12,008 nucleotides of DNA, from NCBI GenBank assembly GCA_910586745.1, contig CAJUJZ010000068.1:1-12008 (forward strand), given 5' to 3'. The notes beneath the pieces were generated by a model, which had not been told where the DNA came from, made no database searches, and saw nothing but the letters and a program-made list of their open reading frames with translations. Made by a program: the position numbers and the translations under genes. This DNA is from an uncultured Mucispirillum sp. (GTDB taxonomy: Bacteria > Chrysiogenota > Deferribacteres > Deferribacterales > Mucispirillaceae). This document shows, piece after piece, positions 5,994 to 12,008 of the stretch (its first letter is position 1; each line of letters begins with the position of its first letter).

Positions 5994-6787
5994 TGGAAAA
6001 GGCAAACTTTTTTATGAAAACATTTTTCGCATATATCAGTTTCTAAATACTGACAACTATTTATAATCCCTAACCTAGTCAAAGAAAAATCATATTTCGC
6101 TGGGTCTTCTGGGTTTAAATCTCTAAAAAAATCTGTTACCTTAATAACAGCCTTTCTACCCTTTTCATTTTTATCTATAATGCCTAAATTACATGCTAAA
6201 CGAAGTATATGTGTATCTGACGGCATATAAAGGCTTTTCTTATTAAACTCATTCCAAAAACCAAAATCAACATCATCTTTTCTAACCATCCAGCGTAAAA
6301 ACATATATAAACGCTTAGATGCAGATTTTCCAGGAACTGGAAGTAAAAAATTAAGCCCCTGCGTTATCTCATCTAAATATGAGCGAAGAAGTATTATACC
6401 CTTATCTATATTTTCAACAGATACAGCATCTGCTGCTTTAAAAAGATTATATATGCTGCCATATTGATCATACACTTTTTTCATTAATTTAGAATATGCT
6501 GCAACATCTTCTTTAGTCTGAAATCTATAATAAAGAATATCATTTACTTCAGTCTTTAAACTTTCAATAGAACTTCCTGCATTTTCAAAATATTTATATA
6601 AAAAACCCTGTATAGCTTTCATATTACCATAAGCAAATGATGCAGCAGTAAAAGCAATAAACTCTGTATCCCCTTTTATCTCATGAGGAAACCTGATAGG
6701 GTCAGAATAAATATATTCTTTATTATTATAAAATTTATACAAATATTCTAAAAAATTATAGATTTTATCTTTATTTGCAGAAATCAT
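5990..6787 (-). CDS. DUF2400/TIGR02757 family protein, HhH-GPD glycosylase-like
   Basis: This is a conserved protein of unestablished function, 265 residues, recognised by family-typical stretches: DPIRFPH (29-35), the AASFAYGNM region (48-56), KRLYMFLRWMVR (158-169) and DPAKYDFSLTRLGI (228-241). Several parts recall endonuclease III-type DNA glycosylases. LLPVPGKSASKRL (148-160) sits where the helix-hairpin-helix LPGVG would be. MPSDTHILRLACNLG (188-202) resembles the VDTH segment that carries the catalytic aspartate (D191 here). C-terminal cysteines C245-x7-C253-x2-C256-x5-C262 are close to the C-x6-C-x2-C-x5-C iron-sulfur cluster of EndoIII. No lysine stands where the bifunctional-glycosylase lysine would be expected from my hand alignment. 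A DNA-repair role is therefore inference. The start overlaps the upstream gene by 17 bases, with CAGGT about 8-9 bases before the ATG, so it is likely translationally coupled. Confidence 0.85.
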   Translation of the reverse strand: MISANKDKIYNFLEYLYKFYNNKEYIYSDPIRFPHEIKGDTEFIAFTAASFAYGNMKAIQGFLYKYFENAGSSIESLKTEVNDILYYRFQTKEDVAAYSKLMKKVYDQYGSIYNLFKAADAVSVENIDKGIILLRSYLDEITQGLNFLLPVPGKSASKRLYMFLRWMVRKDDVDFGFWNEFNKKSLYMPSDTHILRLACNLGIIDKNEKGRKAVIKVTDFFRDLNPEDPAKYDFSLTRLGIINSCQYLETDICEKCFHKKVCLFH

Positions 6788-9170
6788 CTTTTTTTACCTG
6801 TAATCGTGTAATATTAATATCTTGCAGCGGCATATACTTACGCATAAGTTCAATTAAATTAAACCCGCCAGCATTACCAGCCTTTAATATTATAATACCC
6901 TTTTCTTCATTATATTCAACTAAATAATCTTTTATATTTACAGCTTTCATACCGCCTTTTTTATCTTTTTTGCTGTAAAATAGTTTATTTTCCTTTTTTT
7001 TCTCTTTAAATACATTGTTAGTTTCATCATCTAATTTATAAGTAGATATAAATTCTGTTCCAGTTTTCATAGTATTTATCTGCCTTATACTTTTTGCCTT
7101 TAACCCAATTGGTAAATTTTTATTAAAAATTTCAATAAAAATATCCATATTCACAGCATCTGATTCAAAACTCATAATTTCATTCTCACCTTCCATTCCA
7201 ACAGGTAAAGGAATCCATGTATTTATTTTTGGATGTGGATTAAACCCCTGACTGTATGATAAATCTACACCACTTATAAGCAGGCTGTGAATAAATATTC
7301 TATTTAAATCAAGTGCTGAAAAAAATACACCTGTGCCATATTTTTCATATATAATCTCATACTGGTGTATTGTTTTACTTTCTTTTATTTCTGGTAATAC
7401 ATCAGTAATATCTTCTGATTTCTGCGGCTTTAATACTTTAAAGTCACATACACCGCAGGCAGAACATTTGCCATTTCTACAGTCAATTGTTGCCTGAGCC
7501 AGCTCTGCTTTTTCTATTTCTTTTTTATAAAATCTGTCATTTACACCAGTTAATATATTATACCATGGCAGAATATCATTTTCATGATATCCTTTTTCTG
7601 CCACTGCTGATATATTGATACCTATTTCATTACACAACTCTGTCCATTTATTATAATCTACAAAATCATCCCATGCATCAAGATAAAAACCATGCTCTAC
7701 AACATATTCTAATGCTTTAGATACATTTTCGTCACCACGGGATAAAAATGCTTCTAAAAGACTCATTCTTGTATCATGAAACTTAAATTTAAATTTTCTT
7801 CTGCGAAGTTCATCTTTCAACATATACATTCTGCGTTCAAGTTCACTTTTTGGTACCTGCCCAAATCTTTGAAATGGAGTATGTGGCTTTGGTACAAAAT
7901 GAGATACTGATACAGAAATATCAAAAGAACCTTTTTTTACTTCATGTACTGCTTTTTTGATTTTTGATGCAGTATCTGCAATACCTATAATATCTTCATC
8001 GGTTTCATAAGGCAGGCCTATCATAAAATAAAGCTTAACGCTTGTATAGCCATTTTCTGAAGCAAGCTTTACAGCAGATAAAATATCTTCTTCAGATAAG
8101 TTTTTATTAATAATATCTCTCATTCTCTGAGTTCCAGCTTCTGGAGCTATTGTAAACCCAGATTTGCGGACTTTTGATATTTCCTTAAATAATGTTTCAG
8201 AAACACTGCTTGCTCTTAATGATGGTGTTGATAATGAAACATTTTCTGATGAAAGTTTTTTATTTAAATTTAATATTAAAGGCTCTATCTGAGAAAAATC
8301 ACCAGTAGAAAGTGAAAGCAGCGACGCTTCTTGATGACCTGTTTTTTCTATCTGGTTTAATACATCAGAAACTATATTATCAGTATTTCTTTCTCTTACA
8401 GGTCTGTATATCATACCTGCCTGACAAAACCTGCAGCCAGCAGTGCAGCCCCTTGCTATCTCTACTGAAACTCTATCCTGTATTGCAGGAATTAATGGTA
8501 CAATAGGTGTATAATTAAAATCACTTTTATTAAATTCTAAAAATATATCACGCATTACTTTCTTATCTTTTTCTATACTTGGAATATATAAAAATGGATA
8601 TTGATTCAATTCAGTTAATATTTCTTTTTTTGGTGTATTTTTATCTTTTAATTCTTTTATATGTTCCAAAACTTTACTAAGATTAATATCACCTTCTCCA
8701 ATGTAAAAAACATCTATAAATGGCAGCAGTGGTGCTGGATTATATATACAAGAACCACCTGCCATAATAATTGGATAATTTTCATTTCTATCTGCTGTTT
8801 TATATGGAATACCAGCATACTTTAATGTGGCTAAAACAGTAGTATAACTCATTTCATAATGTATAGAAAACCCTAAAACATCAAACTCTGAAAGCGGTTT
8901 TGATTTTTCAAGACTTATAAATATATCTTTTCCAAAATAGTCAAGAGCATCTTTCCATGGTACAAAAAAACGCTGACAGTATACTTTATCTGATTTATTT
9001 ACTCTTTCATAAAGCAGTTTATACCCAATATGGCTTGAGCCTATCTCATAAATATCTGGAAATATTAAACAAAAATCTAATAAGTTATTGTTATCTTTCA
9101 TTATAGAATTAAGCTCTCCACCAATATATCTGGCTGGTTTTGAAACATTAATAAGTTCTTTTATATTCAT
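6771..9170 (-). CDS. Radical SAM protein (TIGR03960) fused to DUF2344 (TIGR03936)
   Basis: This is an uncharacterised radical SAM enzyme of 799 residues. The N-terminal part (about 30-200) resembles the B12-binding-type domain of this group (LIFPDIYEIGSSHIGYK, then a GGSCIYNPAPL loop and IGEGD). The radical SAM core (about 232-465) has the cluster motif GCTAGCRFC (C242, C246, C249), APEAGTQRMR (342-351) and KLYFMIGLP (379-387). A second cysteine set, C564-x4-C569-x2-C572-x2-C575, could hold an auxiliary cluster. From about 603 to 790 comes the DUF2344 domain with YSQGFNPHPKI (639-649) and PLPVGMEGENE (655-664), interrupted by a Lys/Asn-rich stretch (about 700-745). In many bacteria the two parts are separate or fused, and often lie near rodA/mrdA or rng/rplU; the context here fits. 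An RNA- or ribosome-related modification role has been suspected from neighbours only; the substrate is unknown. AAGGGA precedes the ATG and overlaps the rodA stop. Confidence 0.9.
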   Translation of the reverse strand: MNIKELINVSKPARYIGGELNSIMKDNNNLLDFCLIFPDIYEIGSSHIGYKLLYERVNKSDKVYCQRFFVPWKDALDYFGKDIFISLEKSKPLSEFDVLGFSIHYEMSYTTVLATLKYAGIPYKTADRNENYPIIMAGGSCIYNPAPLLPFIDVFYIGEGDINLSKVLEHIKELKDKNTPKKEILTELNQYPFLYIPSIEKDKKVMRDIFLEFNKSDFNYTPIVPLIPAIQDRVSVEIARGCTAGCRFCQAGMIYRPVRERNTDNIVSDVLNQIEKTGHQEASLLSLSTGDFSQIEPLILNLNKKLSSENVSLSTPSLRASSVSETLFKEISKVRKSGFTIAPEAGTQRMRDIINKNLSEEDILSAVKLASENGYTSVKLYFMIGLPYETDEDIIGIADTASKIKKAVHEVKKGSFDISVSVSHFVPKPHTPFQRFGQVPKSELERRMYMLKDELRRRKFKFKFHDTRMSLLEAFLSRGDENVSKALEYVVEHGFYLDAWDDFVDYNKWTELCNEIGINISAVAEKGYHENDILPWYNILTGVNDRFYKKEIEKAELAQATIDCRNGKCSACGVCDFKVLKPQKSEDITDVLPEIKESKTIHQYEIIYEKYGTGVFFSALDLNRIFIHSLLISGVDLSYSQGFNPHPKINTWIPLPVGMEGENEIMSFESDAVNMDIFIEIFNKNLPIGLKAKSIRQINTMKTGTEFISTYKLDDETNNVFKEKKKENKLFYSKKDKKGGMKAVNIKDYLVEYNEEKGIIILKAGNAGGFNLIELMRKYMPLQDINITRLQVKKDDFCK

Positions 9171-9180
9171 TTCTATCCCT

Positions 9181-10290
9181 TTAATCTGTTAAAGAATATC
9201 TTCTTAAATGTATAGAGTTAACTATACCTATCATTGTAAAAAAAGAAAGTAGAGATGTTCCGCCATAGCTGACAAAAGGCATAGGAATACCAACAATAGG
9301 CACCATACCAACTGTCATTCCAGCATTAATAATAAACTGAAAAAATATATAACAGCCTACAGCCATAGCAATAAGTTTACCCGAGGCTTCCTTTGTTTTC
9401 ATTGCAATACTGAATATTCTAAATATCAAAAACAGGAAAAGCAATATTACAGCAGTACCGCCAATAAGTCCCTGTTCTTCGTTAATAACTGAATATATAA
9501 AGTCAGTATGACTTTCTGGTAAAAAGCTTAAATGTGCTTGAGTTCCGCCAAGAAACCCTTTACCATTAATACCGCCACTTCCAACAGCCACTTTTGACTG
9601 CTCTGCATGGTATCCATCCCCCTGTTTATCCTGCACTAATCCAAGAAATACTTTTACCCTTGTCTGCTGATAATCGTGTAAATGCTGCCAGCCAACAGGC
9701 ACCATAATTGCAACAGCTATTAATGCAATAATAAATACATGACGCTGCACTCCAAGCATAAGCAAAAGCATACCCCATACAGCAACATAAGTTAATGCAG
9801 TTCCTAAATCAGGCTGAGAAAATACTAATAAAAATGGAGGTATAAGCATCCAGGATTTTTGAAGTATTTTTATTAAACTAAGCCTTTTGCCATCAAAATC
9901 CATAAAAAGCCATGCAAGAGATATTACCCATATTATCTTAAATATTTCTGAAGGCTGCAGTCTTAAAGGTCCAATTCCTATCCACCTTTGTGCTCCCATT
10001 TTAATATGTCCTAATATTAAAACTATTAAAAGAAGCAGAATACCTGCACCATAAATAACAGGTGTTAATCTTACTACTTTCCTGTAATTTACATAACTCA
10101 TTACAAAAAAAGAAATAATACTAAGCACAAGCCACATAAGCTGTCGTTTATAAAAAGCATCTGTTTCACCAGTATATGGGTTGTAGCCAGCACTATATAT
10201 TGAAACAATACCAATGCCAGCAAGACATAAAACAGCTGCTAAAAGCACATAATCAGTTTCCAGTAAATATTTTTTAAATTTAGCAAACAT
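9181..10290 (-). CDS. rodA: Peptidoglycan glycosyltransferase RodA (SEDS family)
   Basis: This integral membrane enzyme polymerises lipid II into glycan strands for lateral wall growth, working with PBP2 in the Rod complex. Its 369 residues and about ten hydrophobic helices fit the family. Signature stretches are GAQRWIGIGPLRLQPSE (99-115), SQPDLGTAL (158-166) and FLPESHTDF (256-264), where D263 corresponds to the catalytic aspartate of the SEDS HTDF motif (D262 in E. coli RodA). The C-terminal PMPFVSYGGTSLLSFF (337-351 region) is also diagnostic. RodA is preferred over FtsW because mrdA (PBP2) is directly upstream, 15 bases away. AAGG directly after the mrdA stop codon lies 11 bases before the ATG, an unusually long and AT-only spacing (TTAATATATAT), which could lower RodA output. 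Confidence 0.95.
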   Translation of the reverse strand: MFAKFKKYLLETDYVLLAAVLCLAGIGIVSIYSAGYNPYTGETDAFYKRQLMWLVLSIISFFVMSYVNYRKVVRLTPVIYGAGILLLLIVLILGHIKMGAQRWIGIGPLRLQPSEIFKIIWVISLAWLFMDFDGKRLSLIKILQKSWMLIPPFLLVFSQPDLGTALTYVAVWGMLLLMLGVQRHVFIIALIAVAIMVPVGWQHLHDYQQTRVKVFLGLVQDKQGDGYHAEQSKVAVGSGGINGKGFLGGTQAHLSFLPESHTDFIYSVINEEQGLIGGTAVILLFLFLIFRIFSIAMKTKEASGKLIAMAVGCYIFFQFIINAGMTVGMVPIVGIPMPFVSYGGTSLLSFFTMIGIVNSIHLRRYSLTD

Positions 10291-10305
10291 ATATATATTA
10301 ACCTT

Positions 10306-12008
10306 TTAGTTTTCATCTGGGGTAACATATCCCATATTAAGCATTTCTTTAATAACTTTACCACCTATTGGAGCAGCACTTGCACCACCACCGCCACTGT
10401 TTTCTGCTAAAACAACTATTACATATTTAGGGTCCCGTGCAGGAAAAACACCTGTAAACCATGCATGGTCTCTATATTCTTCTGGTATTTCATCTTTTTC
10501 ATATTTTTCTGTAATCTTGGCACTTACAACCTGAGCAGTTCCAGTTTTACCGCCTATTTTCATTTCTTTTACCTTTGCTCTGCCTGAAGTACCTCCCCGT
10601 TTATATACTGCATCAATTAAACCAGCCATTATATTATCCTGTATTTCTTTTGATACATATATCTGATGCTTTAATTCTGATTCTTTTTCAGTATATTCTC
10701 CAGTATTCTGGTCTATAATGCCTTTTAATATTCTAGGCTTATATATTTTACCACCATTAAATACACCACTCATCATAACCCCAATCTGTAATGGTGTTGC
10801 AGTCATATAACCTTGTCCAATAGATGTATTTACTGTATCACCAGGATACCAGATATCACCTCTTGATACTTTTTTCCACTTTCTTGATGGATATATACCT
10901 GTTTTTTCATTAGGTAAATCTATACCAGTATATTCTCCCAGCGATAAAATTTTTGAATAATATTCCATTTTATCAATATCAAGAGCAAGACCTAAATTAT
11001 AAAAATAAATATCACAAGACTGAGCAAGAGCTTCCTGCATATTGACTTTACCATGGCCTTCTCTTTTCCAGCATCTGTATGAAAAATATGAGTTTAGATG
11101 AAATATACCTAAACATTTATAAGTAGTTTCTGGTGTTACATTTTTTTCTTCATAACCTGCTAAAGCCATTGCGACTTTGTAAACAGAACCTGGAGAATAC
11201 TGTCCCTCTATTGGTCTGTTAATTAAAGGGCTTCTTTTATCTCTGTGTATCCTTTCCCACTCTGTTTCATTAAGATATGGTGTAAACATATTTAAATCAT
11301 AACTTGGTGCTGAGTATAAAGTAAGCAAAGAGTTATCTGCAATATCTAAAACAACCACAGCTCCTTTTTTATCTTCCATAACTTCTGCTGCATACTGCTG
11401 TAATTCAGCATCAATAGTTAAAACAAGGTCATTACCTGCTGTTGCAGGGTCTTCTTTTAATATATTAACAATTCTGCCTCTTGCATCTCTTTCAATTTCC
11501 ATAGAACCAGGACTTCCACGCAATTCTTCTTCATACTGAAGCTCTACCCCCATAGTTCCAATATAGCTTCCCCGTTTATATATGTCTTTATTTTTTTCTA
11601 TATCATAAGGAGTAGCTTCACTTACATAGCCTAATATATGGCTGTAAGAAAGTCCGTCAGCATACTTTCTTACAGAGTGCAGCTCAACACTTAATCCAGC
11701 AAAATCATCAGCATACTCTTCAAAATAAGCAATATCAGATAGATTTAAACCTCTGCTTATCAAAACAGATGGTATATGCTTATCTTTTAAATCTTTCATG
11801 ACTTTATTCATATCAAAATCAATGACTTCCTTTACTCGTTTAAGCATTCCTATTATATCATCACCACGCCTTATATCATCTTTGTTTAATACAAGGTCAT
11901 AAGATGGTGTATTACTTACAAGAAGATTCATTTTAGAATCATATATAAAACCTCTTTCTGCAATTACTTCTTTTGTTTTTATTCTATTTCTATTTGCATC
12001 AACCGCAA
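10306..12008 (-). CDS. mrdA: Penicillin-binding protein 2 (5' end outside window)
   Basis: This class B transpeptidase cross-links peptidoglycan during elongation, anchored in the inner membrane with a periplasmic catalytic domain. The frame is open to the right edge. The 25 codons before the first in-window ATG (11931) encode PBP2-like sequence, including NRIKTKEVIAERGFIYD, the usual A-x-RG-x-IYD segment, so that ATG is an internal methionine and the true start plus membrane anchor lie beyond 12008. Counting from that methionine, the dimerisation domain includes HILGYVSE (98-105) and YKRGSYIGTMGVE (118-130). The transpeptidase has SVYK with the active serine S249 (codon 11187-11185), SCD (305-307) as the S-x-N/D motif, and KTGT (462-465). 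All three motifs are intact, so the enzyme should be active and a beta-lactam target. It heads the visible leftward cluster; mreBCD may lie upstream, which I cannot see. Confidence 0.95.
   Translation of the reverse strand, partial: AVDANRNRIKTKEVIAERGFIYDSKMNLLVSNTPSYDLVLNKDDIRRGDDIIGMLKRVKEVIDFDMNKVMKDLKDKHIPSVLISRGLNLSDIAYFEEYADDFAGLSVELHSVRKYADGLSYSHILGYVSEATPYDIEKNKDIYKRGSYIGTMGVELQYEEELRGSPGSMEIERDARGRIVNILKEDPATAGNDLVLTIDAELQQYAAEVMEDKKGAVVVLDIADNSLLTLYSAPSYDLNMFTPYLNETEWERIHRDKRSPLINRPIEGQYSPGSVYKVAMALAGYEEKNVTPETTYKCLGIFHLNSYFSYRCWKREGHGKVNMQEALAQSCDIYFYNLGLALDIDKMEYYSKILSLGEYTGIDLPNEKTGIYPSRKWKKVSRGDIWYPGDTVNTSIGQGYMTATPLQIGVMMSGVFNGGKIYKPRILKGIIDQNTGEYTEKESELKHQIYVSKEIQDNIMAGLIDAVYKRGGTSGRAKVKEMKIGGKTGTAQVVSAKITEKYEKDEIPEEYRDHAWFTGVFPARDPKYVIVVLAENSGGGGASAAPIGGKVIKEMLNMGYVTPDEN

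Noticed and set aside
5940..6005. 22-codon N-terminal extension of thioredoxin
   Set aside because: It is not thioredoxin-like, and no signal peptide is evident. It would bypass the strong AAGGAGG that precedes the ATG at 5939.
5806..6066. Plus-strand open frame across trxA and the trxA/DUF2400 junction
   Set aside because: It is antisense to trxA and contains the complement of its promoter and ribosome binding site. No protein family is recognisable.
8312..8506. Plus-strand 64-codon open frame inside the radical SAM gene
   Set aside because: It is the reverse complement of the conserved radical SAM core, including the CxxxCxxC region, and therefore a shadow.

Overview
The window is a compact, strongly AT-rich stretch of bacterial chromosome (A/T-ending codons dominate, intergenic DNA is nearly all A and T). 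It carries eight complete genes plus a ninth cut by the right edge. The gene content is core and chromosomal: heat-shock chaperones, thioredoxin, rod-shape cell-wall enzymes, and a TonB-like protein that implies an outer membrane. Together with the hsp20-dnaJ-hspR-clpB arrangement, this suggests a Gram-negative, low-GC bacterium. A member of the Deferribacterota such as Mucispirillum is my best guess, but that is inference from gene order and composition, not a database match. I see no mobile elements, CRISPR arrays, tRNA or rRNA genes, and no gene-free stretch longer than about 150 bases.

Left part (1-934): a TonB-family protein is read leftward from an extended -10 promoter. It is separated by about 140 bases from a divergent, rightward heat-shock operon.

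Heat-shock operon (about 878-5577, + strand): hsp20, dnaJ, hspR and clpB lie 8 to 15 bases apart. The region in front of hsp20 holds a good housekeeping promoter (TTGATA, 17 bases, TATATT). A HAIR-type inverted repeat, the operator bound by HspR repressors, lies across its -35 box and spacer. The third gene encodes HspR, so the operon appears to be a self-contained autoregulated stress module: a holdase (Hsp20), a J-protein, the repressor and a disaggregase (ClpB). DnaK and GrpE, the partners these proteins need, are not in the window. Two hairpins follow clpB; the second is a symmetric 17-bp stem flanked by A and T runs and probably serves both converging operons.

Right part (5622-12008, - strand): transcription enters from beyond the right edge and runs mrdA (PBP2), rodA, a radical-SAM/DUF2344 fusion protein, a DUF2400 (TIGR02757) protein, then trxA. 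The first four are separated by 15 and 10 bases and a 17-base overlap, so they look co-transcribed. PBP2 and RodA form the transpeptidase/glycosyltransferase pair of lateral wall synthesis. The radical-SAM/DUF2344 protein is uncharacterised. The DUF2400 protein carries features resembling endonuclease III-type HhH-GPD DNA glycosylases, including a C-terminal four-cysteine cluster. trxA has its own likely promoter inside the end of the preceding gene and a strong ribosome binding site.

Nothing here is a clearly new system. The points most worth following are the HAIR/promoter overlap, the glycosylase-like reading of DUF2400, and the unknown radical-SAM fusion locked into the cell-wall operon.
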